This document shows positions 32,940 through 41,761 of a stretch of DNA of 64,000 nucleotides, in pieces. Made by a program: the position numbers and the translations under genes. The first letter of the stretch is position 1; each line of letters starts with the position of its first letter. The DNA comes from Pseudomonas weihenstephanensis. GTDB lineage: Bacteria > Pseudomonadota > Gammaproteobacteria > Pseudomonadales > Pseudomonadaceae. The notes under the pieces are model-generated. The model ran no database searches. It was not told the DNA's origin and was given only the letters and a program-made list of their open reading frames with translations. The stretch lies in assembly GCF_001043055.1 (NCBI RefSeq), contig NZ_JYLF01000013.1:18261-82260 (forward strand). The letters run 5' to 3'.

Positions 32940-33473
32940 TCAGTAGCTGCGCTCGCGACGGGCGATGCGTTCGCGCTGGCGTTTACCGCCCAGCACGACC
33001 CAATCGATCAGGCGCAAGAAGCCTTCGATGATGAAGGAAAACAACAACGCGCCCGCCATAGCCCAGCCAATGGCCGTCGGCGAGAGCAAGACTTGGTAGG
33101 TGTAGGCGTCGAAGGTTTCCTGGCGGATGGCCGGGTCTGCGGCATACGCCACTTGCAGGGCGCGCATGTACCACGGGCCTTGCATGGCCTGAAACTGGTT
33201 ATCCAGCAGGCGCTGACGGGTCAGCAGCGTGTTCAGGCTGGTGGCGTCGCTGCGAAATACCGGGTCATCACTGGCCTGGTAATGAGCCACCAGTGCTTGC
33301 AGGTCACCCTTGAAAAACTGATTGGCCGTGTTTTGAAAGCCTGCCAACCCGGTTTGGGCTTCGATCAGGTGAGCCTCTACACGATTGGCGTAATCATTGA
33401 TAAACCCCGGCACTTGCACGCCGAGCAACAGGCCCAACGTAAATAGCACCAACCGCAGGTAGCTCAGGAACAT
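32940..33473 (-). CDS. DUF2937 family membrane protein
   Basis: A 177-residue inner-membrane protein of the DUF2937 family, function unknown. One hydrophobic helix at residues 5-24 and another near 130-152 flank a helical soluble part of about 100 residues with features of a periplasmic four-helix segment. The tail is strongly basic (GGKRQRERIARRERSY). It ends the short run 34262-32940 and starts 12 bases after the YafJ-like gene, so the two are probably cotranscribed. Confidence 0.8.
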   Translation of the reverse strand: MFLSYLRLVLFTLGLLLGVQVPGFINDYANRVEAHLIEAQTGLAGFQNTANQFFKGDLQALVAHYQASDDPVFRSDATSLNTLLTRQRLLDNQFQAMQGPWYMRALQVAYAADPAIRQETFDAYTYQVLLSPTAIGWAMAGALLFSFIIEGFLRLIDWVVLGGKRQRERIARRERSY

Positions 33474-33485
33474 ACACGCCCTTCC

Positions 33486-34262
33486 TTATTCGGTTGTGCC
33501 GCGGCTGACGCATTCGCCGCCTCGCCACAAGCTCCATTGCCCCGGTTCGTAGCGGGTCCAGGTTTCGTTTTCAGTCAACGGTTCGGTGGCAATCACGGTC
33601 ACCACGTCAGCAGGCGTGGTTTCGGCCTGAAAGTCCACGATCACGTCGACATCTTTCAAGCGCGCCGGACCAAACGGCGCCCGCCGGGTGATGTGGGCCA
33701 GTTTGGTCGAGCAGTAGCAAAACAGCCAGTCGCCATTGCTCAGCAAGCCATTGAACACGCCTTTAGTGCGGTATTGGGCGCAGGCCGCCACCAGCACGGG
33801 AAGCAATGTTTCGACGTCCACGGGTTCTGGAAACGCCTCGCGCACCCGATTGAGCAGATCACAAAAGGCCGCTTCGCTGTCGGTGTCGCCAATGGGCCGG
33901 TAAAAACTGACGCTCGGGCTGAAGTCCGCCAACTGCCCGTTGTGCGCAAAGCACCAGTTACGGCCCCACAACTCACGCACAAACGGATGGGTATTGGACA
34001 AGCACACCTGACCGACGTTGGCCTGGCGGATATGCCCAATCACCACTTCGCTTTTGATCGGATAACGCTGCACCAGCAAGGCGACTTCAGAATCGCAGCT
34101 GGCACCGGGGTCCTGGAACAGCCGCAGGCCACGCCCTTCATAGAAGGCGATGCCCCAGCCATCGCGGTGCGGGCCGGTACGCCCGCCGCGCTGCATCAGG
34201 CCGGTGAAACTGAACACAATGTCGGTCGGCACGTTGGCGCTCATGCCCAGTAATTCACACAC
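33486..34262 (-). CDS. Class II glutamine amidotransferase, YafJ-like
   Basis: A 258-residue N-terminal-nucleophile amidotransferase domain protein. The catalytic Cys follows the initiator Met (MCELLGMSANVP), and the glutamine-binding region includes HRDGWGIAFYEG, IGHIRQANVG and NTHPFVRE, then FAHNGQL. Stand-alone domains of this kind (YafJ) are thought to hydrolyse gamma-glutamyl compounds; the true substrate is unknown. It is followed by DUF2937 with 12 bases between. Confidence 0.88.
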   Translation of the reverse strand: MCELLGMSANVPTDIVFSFTGLMQRGGRTGPHRDGWGIAFYEGRGLRLFQDPGASCDSEVALLVQRYPIKSEVVIGHIRQANVGQVCLSNTHPFVRELWGRNWCFAHNGQLADFSPSVSFYRPIGDTDSEAAFCDLLNRVREAFPEPVDVETLLPVLVAACAQYRTKGVFNGLLSNGDWLFCYCSTKLAHITRRAPFGPARLKDVDVIVDFQAETTPADVVTVIATEPLTENETWTRYEPGQWSLWRGGECVSRGTTE

Positions 34263-34297
34263 GCTCGTACGCTCGCATTCAGGCTTGACGAAAAGGT

Positions 34298-34780
34298 TTA
34301 CAGCCGTGGCTCAACCCGTGAGGAGCCAGCAGGCCGCGGTACAGCCGTATGGCCATAGCGATCATCGGCGGCGCCGAAAGGTTGATCGTCTTCGGGCTCG
34401 CTTTTGCGGGCCTCTTCATTTGCAGCCAGCCGAGCACGCCGCGCTTTGCTGGCGCGCTCGATCGGCCAGCGAATCAACACAAACACTGCGTACAGGCAAA
34501 ACGCGATGATGGCGTACATCAACAAGTCGGACACCGCGCGCCAGGCGTTATTGCCCACCTTGAACGCGAGGTCGAGGGCTGTGATGGCGATCGCGGGGGC
34601 AAATTTTTCCTTGACCGGGTCAATGATGGTCGCGCTGAACAACAGCACGGCCATTAATATACGCAGGGGTTCACGCAGCCAGCGCCACATGAAGCGGGTC
34701 AGGCGGCACCACACGAGCAGGCAGCCCAAAGCGGCAAAGGCGTAAAGGCCCCAAGCGAGCAGATAGTCGTTCTCGGTCAT
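34298..34780 (-). CDS. Small inner-membrane protein, unknown
   Basis: A 160-residue protein starting at ATG 34780 (or the ATG three codons earlier, 34789; neither has a strong ribosome site). It has three hydrophobic stretches: about 6-24, 40-55 and 85-108 (MYAIIAFCLYAVFVLIRW). The C-terminal 50 residues are charged and probably cytoplasmic. I do not recognise a named family. It is divergent from the ptrB-like gene and 35 bases ahead of the YafJ-like gene in the same direction, so it may head that small operon. Confidence 0.65.
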   Translation of the reverse strand: MTENDYLLAWGLYAFAALGCLLVWCRLTRFMWRWLREPLRILMAVLLFSATIIDPVKEKFAPAIAITALDLAFKVGNNAWRAVSDLLMYAIIAFCLYAVFVLIRWPIERASKARRARLAANEEARKSEPEDDQPFGAADDRYGHTAVPRPAGSSRVEPRL

Positions 34781-34889
34781 GGTATCCATGGTCGGCAGGC
34801 AATGAGGCGCTATGATAACGGCTTTTGACAAGGGCGGCTGCACCGCCGTCAGCACGACTTCTTTTCATGCAGGTTTGTGAGAACACTTA

Positions 34890-36935
34890 ATGACCGAATC
34901 AGCCCACGCAAACAGCGCTCCTATCGCACCTACCGTAGAGGGTCCTGACCCGTATGTATGGTTACAAAATCGCGACAACAAAGAGGTTTTGGACTATCTG
35001 AAAGCGGAAAACAGTTATCAGGAGGCGCAGTTGGCCGATCAGGCTGAACGGCGTGAAGCCCTGTTTCAAGAGATCAAAGGCCGTATTCGCGAAACTGATT
35101 TGTCGCTGCCCTCGCCTTGGGGACCTTTCCTGTATTACACCCGCACCGTCGCAGGTGATGAGTACCCGCGACACTTGCGCTGCCCGCGCCCGGCCGATGA
35201 CAGCCAGCAGGTTGACGAGCGTGCCGAGCAATTGCTGCTCGACCCGAACGCCTTGGCCGACGGCGGTTTCATTTCACTGGGTGCGTTCAGCATCAGCCCG
35301 GACCATCAGCGCCTCGCGTATAGCCTGGACATCAACGGCGAAGAAGTTTTCCGATTATTCGTCAAAGAGCTGAGCACCGGTGTGGTCACCGAACTGCCGT
35401 TTGACGACTGTGATGGCAGCATGACGTGGGCCAATGACAGCCAGACGCTGTTTTTTGCCGAACTGGATGACACTCACCGCCCGCACAAACTGATGCGCCA
35501 TACGCTGGGCGAGTCGGGGGTTCATGAAGTGTTTCATGAGCCGGACGGGCGATTCTTCCTGCATTGCTATCGCTCAAGTTCCGAACGCCAACTCATCCTG
35601 CTGCTCAGCAGCAAAACCACCAGTGAAAGCTGGGTGCTGGATGCGCATCAGCCAACAGGCCCGTTCACGTGCCTGGCACCCAGGGTTGAAGACCACGATT
35701 ACAGCGTCGATCACGGGCTTTACCAAGGCACTTGGACCTGGTTCATTCGCACCAATCAGGACGGCATCAACTTTGCCCTGTACTGCGCCGCAGGTGATGT
35801 GCCGACCCGTAATGAGTGGACGCTGCTGATCGCCCATGACGACAAGGTGATGCTGGAGGGCCTGACCCTGAATGCAAACGCCTTGTGCTTGAGCCTGCGC
35901 GAAGGCGGACTGCCAATCATCGAGATTCGCCCTGCGGGTTTGGCGCCGTATCGCGTTCAACTGCCGGACGCCGCCTACAGCCTGTATGTACAAGACAGTC
36001 TTGAGTTCGACAGCCCTTGCATTCGTCTGCGCTACGAAGCGCTGAATCGCCCGGCGCAAGTGCGCCAGCTGACCTTGTCCAACGGCGAACAACGGGTGCT
36101 CAAAGAAACACCCGTACTCGGGCCGTTCAATGCCGATGATTATGTTAGCCAGCGTCTATGGGCCACGGCGCCCGATGGCACGCAGGTGCCAATCAGCCTG
36201 GTGGTCAAGCGCAGTGCTCTGGGCCAACCCACTCCCTTGTATTTGTATGGCTACGGGGCCTATGGCGAAAGTCTGGACCCGTGGTTTTCGCACTCGCGCC
36301 TCAGCTTGCTCGACCGCGGTGTGGCCTTCGCCATCGCCCATGTGCGCGGCGGCGGTGAGTTGGGTGAAGCCTGGTATCGCGCCGGTAAACAGGAACACAA
36401 GCACAACACGTTCAGCGACTTCATCGCCTGTGCCGAACATTTGATTGCCCACGGGCTGACCGACGCCGGGCAACTGGTGATCAGCGGCGCCAGCGCGGGG
36501 GGCCTGTTGATTGGCGCCGTGCTCAATCAACGCCCAGAACTGTTCAAGGCGGCGATTGCTGAAGTGCCGTTCGTCGATGTACTGAACACCATGCTCGACC
36601 CCGAGCTGCCGCTGACCGTCACCGAGTATGACGAATGGGGCAACCCGCAAGAGCCACAGGTGTATGCCCGGATCAAAGCCTATGCGCCGTATGAAAATGT
36701 ACGCGCTCAGGCCTACCCGGCGATGCTGGTGATTGCGGGCTACAACGACAGCCGCGTGCAGTATTGGGAAGCGGCCAAATGGGTCGCCAAACTGCGCGTC
36801 ACCAAGACTGACAACAACCTGTTACTGCTCAAGACCGAACTGGACGCCGGTCATGGCGGCATGAGCGGGCGCTATCAAGCCCTGCGCGATGTGGCGCTGG
36901 AGTATGCCTTTGTTTTCAAGGTGCTGGGCCTGTAG
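34890..36935 (+). CDS. ptrB: Oligopeptidase B-type S9 serine peptidase
   Basis: A 681-residue prolyl-oligopeptidase family enzyme that cleaves short peptides, in oligopeptidase B after basic residues. The N-terminal beta-propeller spans about 70-405 and the alpha/beta hydrolase domain the rest. The catalytic triad can be placed at Ser535 (GASAGG), Asp620 (YNDSRVQYWE) and His655 (AGHGG). The acidic pair that selects Lys/Arg in true oligopeptidase B is not assigned with certainty, so the specificity is inferred. Cytoplasmic, no signal peptide. Confidence 0.88.
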   Translation: MTESAHANSAPIAPTVEGPDPYVWLQNRDNKEVLDYLKAENSYQEAQLADQAERREALFQEIKGRIRETDLSLPSPWGPFLYYTRTVAGDEYPRHLRCPRPADDSQQVDERAEQLLLDPNALADGGFISLGAFSISPDHQRLAYSLDINGEEVFRLFVKELSTGVVTELPFDDCDGSMTWANDSQTLFFAELDDTHRPHKLMRHTLGESGVHEVFHEPDGRFFLHCYRSSSERQLILLLSSKTTSESWVLDAHQPTGPFTCLAPRVEDHDYSVDHGLYQGTWTWFIRTNQDGINFALYCAAGDVPTRNEWTLLIAHDDKVMLEGLTLNANALCLSLREGGLPIIEIRPAGLAPYRVQLPDAAYSLYVQDSLEFDSPCIRLRYEALNRPAQVRQLTLSNGEQRVLKETPVLGPFNADDYVSQRLWATAPDGTQVPISLVVKRSALGQPTPLYLYGYGAYGESLDPWFSHSRLSLLDRGVAFAIAHVRGGGELGEAWYRAGKQEHKHNTFSDFIACAEHLIAHGLTDAGQLVISGASAGGLLIGAVLNQRPELFKAAIAEVPFVDVLNTMLDPELPLTVTEYDEWGNPQEPQVYARIKAYAPYENVRAQAYPAMLVIAGYNDSRVQYWEAAKWVAKLRVTKTDNNLLLLKTELDAGHGGMSGRYQALRDVALEYAFVFKVLGL

Positions 36936-36964
36936 GCGCGCGCCTGTACCTGCAATCAAACCCT

Positions 36965-37258
36965 TTACTCTGCCGGGGGTTTGGCCTTGGGGTCTTTGAC
37001 CTCAAGCCCCGGCAGTGGCTGGTCTTTGGGCGGCTGGGGCAAGTCGATGGGTGGCAGCGGGATCAAACTGCCACCTCCGGCAACCGGCTTGCGCACGGCC
37101 TTGGGGGTAATCTGCGGGTACGGGGTGGGCGTCGCCGTGCCGGGTGAACCCGGCGCCGCAGTCACAGGCACCACCGGCACAGGCGTCAGCTCTGCTGCTT
37201 GTGCCGCACTTATCGGGAGCGCAGCCCACACAATGGCCGTTAGAATAGTGCGTTTCAT
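36965..37258 (-). CDS. Small exported Pro-rich protein, unknown
   Basis: A 97-residue protein from ATG 37258, preceded by GGAG (a TTG one codon earlier is not needed). It has a signal peptide cleaved after AQAA (about residue 22). The mature protein is about 30% Pro with Thr/Ala/Gly (VPVVPVTAAPGSPGTATPTP, later LPPIDLPQPPKDQPLP), so it is disordered and may span the periplasm or coat a surface. No family recognised. It converges with ptrB. Confidence 0.6.
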   Translation of the reverse strand: MKRTILTAIVWAALPISAAQAAELTPVPVVPVTAAPGSPGTATPTPYPQITPKAVRKPVAGGGSLIPLPPIDLPQPPKDQPLPGLEVKDPKAKPPAE

Positions 37259-37340
37259 CAATCACTCCGTTGCCAGACCGGCTTGTCTGCCCTCAGGCTA
37301 CTCGTAACCTGCGGTTTTTGTCCCCTTCTATGAGATATCC

Positions 37341-38027
37341 ATGAAACGTTTTGTTTTGCTCGACACCACTCCGATCCCCGAAAACGGCGGCGCCTTGTGC
37401 CTGTTCGAGTATGGCGAGGACTTCGTGATCAAGATCCAGGGCGGCGACGGGGGTCAATTGATGAACACCCGCATGCACGGCTCTGAAGATGCGCTGGCAG
37501 AAATCCCGTGCCGCAAGGTCGCCGGTCGTCCGCAGTCACGGGTGCTGATTGGCGGACTGGGTATGGGCTTCACCTTGGCTTCGGCGCTCAAACACTTGGG
37601 CAAAACTGCCGAAGTGGTGGTGGCCGAACTGGTGCCGGGGGTTGTTGAATGGAACCGCGGGCCGCTGGGAGAAAAGTCCGGCAATCCTTTGCAAGACCCG
37701 CGCACCGTCATCCGCATGGAAGACGTGGCCAAGGTGTTGCAGGCCGAGCCCAATGGCTTCGACGCAATTATGCTGGATGTCGACAACGGCCCCGAAGGCT
37801 TGACCCAAAAAGCCAACAGCTGGTTGTATTCAGCCGGTGGCCTGAGCGCCTGCGCCAAAGCCTTGCGCCCTAAAGGCGTGCTGGCGGTGTGGTCGGCCAG
37901 TGCCGACAAACAATTTAGCGACAAGCTGCGCAAGGCCGGTTTCAAGGCTGAAGAAGTGCAGGTATTTGCCCACGGCAACAAGGGCACGCGGCACACAATC
38001 TGGATTGCTGAAAAAATCAAAGGCTGA
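37341..38027 (+). CDS. Spermidine-synthase-like protein (SAM-fold)
   Basis: A 228-residue Rossmann-fold protein related to spermidine synthase. The glycine-rich nucleotide motif is LIGGLGMGFTL near 69-79, followed by VVAELVPGVVEWN (acidic ribose-binding position) and IMLDVDNGPEGL near 143-154. The family's proton-acceptor Asp of true aminopropyltransferases is not clear and the protein is shorter than SpeE (about 290), so it may be a methyltransferase-like paralogue. It sits 52 bases ahead of yajD in the same direction. Confidence 0.75.
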   Translation: MKRFVLLDTTPIPENGGALCLFEYGEDFVIKIQGGDGGQLMNTRMHGSEDALAEIPCRKVAGRPQSRVLIGGLGMGFTLASALKHLGKTAEVVVAELVPGVVEWNRGPLGEKSGNPLQDPRTVIRMEDVAKVLQAEPNGFDAIMLDVDNGPEGLTQKANSWLYSAGGLSACAKALRPKGVLAVWSASADKQFSDKLRKAGFKAEEVQVFAHGNKGTRHTIWIAEKIKG

Positions 38028-38079
38028 TCAGCAGCTAAACTTAACGACCTGACCGTCATTCGTCCTGAAAGGTAACCCC

Positions 38080-38454
38080 ATGAGTTCGGCCAACCCTCCC
38101 TCCCATACCGCGAAGCTGGATCGCATCCTGGCCGATGCCCAGCGTGACCGTGAAATGGGCTACCGCGACAAAGCCCTGAAAATGTACCCGCACGTGTGCG
38201 GTCGTTGCGCCCGTGAGTTTGCGGGCAAGCGCCTGAGTGAACTGACTGTTCACCACCGCGACCACAACCATGACAACAACCCGCAAGACGGTTCCAACTG
38301 GGAGCTGTTGTGCCTGTACTGCCATGACAACGAACACTCGCGCTACACCGACCAGCAATACTTCTCGGACAGCTCCACCAGCAGCCCGAAAGTCGCCAAG
38401 GCCACTCATAACCCGTTCGCGGCACTCGCCGGCTTGATGAAAAAAGACGAGTAA
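38080..38454 (+). CDS. yajD: HNH endonuclease-fold protein YajD
   Basis: A 124-residue small HNH-domain protein. It carries a zinc-type CGRC pair near 40-43, the HNH core LTVHHRDHNHDNN near 54-66, and a second Cys pair LLCLYC near 76-81 followed by HDNEHS. The family is widespread in proteobacteria and matches E. coli YajD (115 residues). Nuclease activity is presumed and the target is unknown. It probably shares a transcript with the gene before it. Confidence 0.85.
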   Translation: MSSANPPSHTAKLDRILADAQRDREMGYRDKALKMYPHVCGRCAREFAGKRLSELTVHHRDHNHDNNPQDGSNWELLCLYCHDNEHSRYTDQQYFSDSSTSSPKVAKATHNPFAALAGLMKKDE

Positions 38455-38598
38455 GACGGCTTGCCCCGCAGCAACGGGTGCAGGCGACGTCCAAATCCGG
38501 GCCGCGGGGTGTGTGGGCGAACGCACCCTGCGCCAGCGGCTACGGCTATGCAGTAACAGGGGGTATACTCGCGTCTTTTTTCTGAAGGGCTCGGGCAC

Positions 38599-39066
38599 GT
38601 GGCGAACAAACGGTACAGCTGCATTGGTTTGTATAACCCCAAATCACCGGAAAACGTCGGCTCGGTGATGCGTGCGGCTGGTTGCTACAACGTGGCCTCG
38701 GTGTTTTACACCGGCAAACGGTACGAACGTGCCCGCGACTTCATCACGGACACCAAAAAGGTGCATCAGGACATTCCGTTGATCGGCATTGATGACCTGA
38801 AAAAAATCCTGCCGCTGGGCTGCATTCCGGTCGCGGTTGAGCTGGTCGAGGGCGCACGCTCCCTGCCTGAGTACACGCATCCGGATCGTGCGCTGTACAT
38901 TTTTGGCCCCGAAGACGGCTCACTGGACAAAGAGATTCTGGACTGGTGCGAGGATGTGATTTACATCCCGACCAACGGTTGCATGAACCTTGCGGCCACC
39001 GTCAACGTGGTGCTTTACGACCGTTTGGCCAAGGGCAACAACACCCGTTCCGGTCCCCAGTTCTAA
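38599..39066 (+). CDS. TrmH/SpoU family RNA methyltransferase
   Basis: A 155-residue SPOUT methyltransferase that 2'-O-methylates RNA with SAM. It starts with GTG at 38599, preceded by GAAGGG. Motifs: NPKSPENVGSVMRAAGC near 14-30 (motif 1, with the conserved N and R), LYIFGPEDGSL near 99-109 (motif 2), and IPTNGCMNLAATVNVVLYD near 123-141 (motif 3 with the knot). Length matches minimal TrmL-like enzymes, although the RNA target is unknown. Confidence 0.88.
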   Translation: MANKRYSCIGLYNPKSPENVGSVMRAAGCYNVASVFYTGKRYERARDFITDTKKVHQDIPLIGIDDLKKILPLGCIPVAVELVEGARSLPEYTHPDRALYIFGPEDGSLDKEILDWCEDVIYIPTNGCMNLAATVNVVLYDRLAKGNNTRSGPQF

Positions 39067-39145
39067 CCCTCGCCCGCCATTGAATGGAACAACCCGCCCT
39101 CCCCGGCAGTCAGCTCTGTATCCACCTATCCCTTGGAGACAGAGC

Positions 39146-39481
39146 ATGAGCAACAGACAACCTGTAGAGCGCATTGAATCCACTTCGTACGAAGACGTGC
39201 CTTATCAAAACGTAGAGGGCTGGGAGCGCGTTGGCTCGCTGGCAGGCGGCGTGGTGATGCTGGGCAAAGGCATTCGCCGTGGCGGCTTTATCGGCTTGAT
39301 CCAGGTGGGCATTGGTGCGATGGCGCTCAAGCGCGGCATTACGGGCCACAGCTCGACCAAACGCCTGCTGGAAAAGAGCCGCCAGCAATTGCACAGCGTG
39401 CGTTCGGACATCGCGCAGGCGGGTGACGAATTACTGCGAATGAAAGATGAAGTTGAAGCCAGGGTTGTGAAAAACACCTGA
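39146..39481 (+). CDS. Small protein with YgaP/DUF2892-like membrane segment
   Basis: A 111-residue protein from ATG 39146, preceded by GGAGA; an upstream open frame to 38990 lies inside the methyltransferase gene. A hydrophobic Gly-rich stretch at about 32-66 (LAGGVVMLGKGIRR, then FIGLIQVGIGAMALKRG) resembles the short membrane hairpin of DUF2892 proteins. The remainder is a charged helix that could form a coiled coil (about 72-105). Function unknown. Confidence 0.65.
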   Translation: MSNRQPVERIESTSYEDVPYQNVEGWERVGSLAGGVVMLGKGIRRGGFIGLIQVGIGAMALKRGITGHSSTKRLLEKSRQQLHSVRSDIAQAGDELLRMKDEVEARVVKNT

Positions 39482-39674
39482 TACGTACCTGGCTGCACCT
39501 GCGATTAGCGGCGCTATTTGCTGTCATTGAGCAGTGATGTGAGGCTGCGATCCGCGGTGAAGCCATCATAAACCCTTCAACCCGGTGCTTTCGTCACACC
39601 GCAATCACCGGGTTTACGGCCGCTTTGCAACCCATCACCGCCTCCTGCCTCAACAGCAACTACAGCGTTTGGCC

Positions 39675-40724
39675 TCAGACTTTGTCTTTGTTCTGCTGGC
39701 TCGCGCTCCAGTCCACCAGCAGGCTGTAAGCCAGCGCCAGCAACGTCGGACCGATGAAAAGACCGATAAAGCCAAAGGCAATCAAGCCACCAAACACGCC
39801 GAGCAACACAATCACCAAGGGCAAGTTGCCGCCCCGGCTGATCAAATAAGGTTTGAGTACGTTGTCCACGCCACTGATGATCAGCGTGCCCCAAATTCCG
39901 AGAAAAATCGCCAGCCCGTAATCACCCTTCCAGGCCAGCCATGCCGTGGCCGGAATCCAGATCAACGGCGGTCCCATCGGGATAAGACTTAGCAGAAAAG
40001 TCGCCACCCCCAGCACCAGTGCGCCCGGTACACCGGCAATCAAGAAGCCGATCAGCGCCAGCACCGCCTGCGCCGCTGCCGTGCCGATCACACCGTTGAC
40101 CACTCGCTGAATGGTGCCGGCCACCAGATCCTGATAGTAGGAGGCGCGCTCGCCGATCAAGCGTTCAAGCAAGCGATGCACGAACATCGCCAAACGCGGG
40201 CCATCACGGTAGAAAAAGAACACAAACACGATACTCAGTGTCAGCTCCAGAATGCCGCCGCCGATCTGTGCACTGCGGGCCAATAGCCAGTTGCCGACCT
40301 GCCCCAAGTACGGCTTGACGGCCACGATCAGCGCCGCGCCCTGCTCATCGATGGTGTCCCAAATACCCACCAGGCGCTCACCGATGAACGGAATACCCGC
40401 CAGCCAACCAGGCGCCTGCGGCAAACCTTCAAGCTGAACATCCTTGACGAAGGTCGTGGCGTCGCGCACGTGATCCGCCAGGTTGAAGCCCAGCCACACC
40501 AGCGGGCCTGCCACCAGCAGCATCCAGCCCAAAGTCAGAATGCCCGCTGCCAGCGACTCACGGCCATTGAGCCATCGCGTCAGCAAGCGCATTAACGGCC
40601 AACTGGCAAACGCCAGCACCGCCCCCCAGAACAGCGCCGACCAAAAAGGCGCCATCACCCACAGACTGGCACCGAACAACACCAGCAGCAGGATCTGCAC
40701 CAGCAGGCGATCGTTATTGAGCAT
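39675..40724 (-). CDS. AI-2E family permease (YdiK-like)
   Basis: A 349-residue inner-membrane protein with about eight helices (three in the first 80 residues, then a soluble loop, then five from about 145 to 345). Characteristic of the family are LARSAQIGGGILELTLSIVFVF and IPMGPPLIWIPA near 245-258. E. coli YdiK (PerM family) is the nearest named relative. The old name suggests autoinducer-2 export, but for most members the substrate is not known; some are Na+/H+ antiporters. Confidence 0.85.
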   Translation of the reverse strand: MLNNDRLLVQILLLVLFGASLWVMAPFWSALFWGAVLAFASWPLMRLLTRWLNGRESLAAGILTLGWMLLVAGPLVWLGFNLADHVRDATTFVKDVQLEGLPQAPGWLAGIPFIGERLVGIWDTIDEQGAALIVAVKPYLGQVGNWLLARSAQIGGGILELTLSIVFVFFFYRDGPRLAMFVHRLLERLIGERASYYQDLVAGTIQRVVNGVIGTAAAQAVLALIGFLIAGVPGALVLGVATFLLSLIPMGPPLIWIPATAWLAWKGDYGLAIFLGIWGTLIISGVDNVLKPYLISRGGNLPLVIVLLGVFGGLIAFGFIGLFIGPTLLALAYSLLVDWSASQQNKDKV

Positions 40725-40750
40725 GTGTGTTCCACAGAAAATTCATAGGC

Positions 40751-40786
40751 AAAAAAAGACGACGGCTACGCAGAGTGTAGCCGTCG
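40751..40786 (-). terminator. Rho-independent terminator of the DUF4892 gene
   Basis: On the minus strand: CGACGGCTAC/GTAGCCGTCG 10-bp stem (arms at 40777-40786 and 40760-40769) and a T-run from the A-run at 40751-40757. It lies 11 bases past the stop and separates the gene from the AI-2E permease. Confidence 0.85.
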
Positions 40787-40797
40787 CAGACAAGCGT

Positions 40798-41622
40798 TTA
40801 ACGGAGCAGTTCGACCCGCAGCCCTTGGACCGGGTTCTCGCCCAGCTCAATGCGCGCAGCCCTTACACCGCTCTTGATCAGACCGTCGCGCCATGCGGCG
40901 GCGTGAACACCGCTCAGGCTGACCCTGGAGGTTGCATCCAGGTTCAATGCGCGACTGATCAAGCTGAGCCACTGTGCATCAGGTTCTGCCGTGAGCGCAG
41001 GGAAATCCAGCTCGCCCGTGCTTTTTAACTGGCGCTGCAAGGTGGCTGAGGTGGGCAGTAATTGGCCCAGATCGCCATTGGCCTGAAGCTGCTCGACATG
41101 CAGGTAGGCTTTGCGGTTGCCACGCGTGATGCCATACAACGCGACCAACTGATTTTGCTCGGGCGCCGCCAGGCGGATCAACAGGAAGGACTGCTCACCG
41201 TCGGCGCCCACCAGCTTGGAGTTACCAAAAATCTCATTTGCCCACAGGCTGCTTTCGCCACAATCACGGGCCTGGCACCAGAACAACAACTGCGCGTCTT
41301 GGGCTTGCAGGGCTTCACGCGCAGCCGTAAAGGCTTCGGTGGCCGAGTGCTCAGCGGGTAATTCGTAGGTGATCGCCGTGGTTTGGCCACGGGCATTGAC
41401 CTGCCCTTCAAAACGCAGCCGACCGCTGATTTTTCGAATGGCGCCCATCGGGTAGATGCGCTCGACATCGGGCTTGACGGTGTAATCGACAATTTGCGCG
41501 TCCGCCAGCCGTGGCACGTCTCGCAAGTCATGACTGCCGGGCACGTCAGCCGCCCACAGCAGAGGGCTGAGGCAGCTCAGGCCCAGCGCACAGATAAAAC
41601 GATTGGTCGGTTTCATCGGCAC
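40798..41622 (-). CDS. DUF4892 family exported protein
   Basis: A 274-residue protein with a signal peptide (cleavage after LLWA, about residue 24), so it is secreted to the periplasm or outer membrane. The mature N-terminal half starts DVPGSHDLRDVPRL; the C-terminal half ends with an OmpA-like-looking motif INPVQGLR-type segment (ENPVQGLRVELLR). Pseudomonas members of DUF4892 have no defined role. It is the last gene before a terminator in the lipid-related run 45680-40798 and starts 139 bases after the hydrolase, so it may have its own promoter. Confidence 0.8.
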   Translation of the reverse strand: MPMKPTNRFICALGLSCLSPLLWAADVPGSHDLRDVPRLADAQIVDYTVKPDVERIYPMGAIRKISGRLRFEGQVNARGQTTAITYELPAEHSATEAFTAAREALQAQDAQLLFWCQARDCGESSLWANEIFGNSKLVGADGEQSFLLIRLAAPEQNQLVALYGITRGNRKAYLHVEQLQANGDLGQLLPTSATLQRQLKSTGELDFPALTAEPDAQWLSLISRALNLDATSRVSLSGVHAAAWRDGLIKSGVRAARIELGENPVQGLRVELLR

Positions 41623-41761
41623 GCGTCACCCGCAGGTGAGGTGTGTTTGAGCCTGCTCACGATAGAGACCGGGTGGCCTTCCGAGGTCGCAGCGGTGTAG
41701 AGATCTATCATGGTTGTCTCCCATTTCAACCCGCCAAGCCTCGGCAGTTGGCCGCCGCAAG

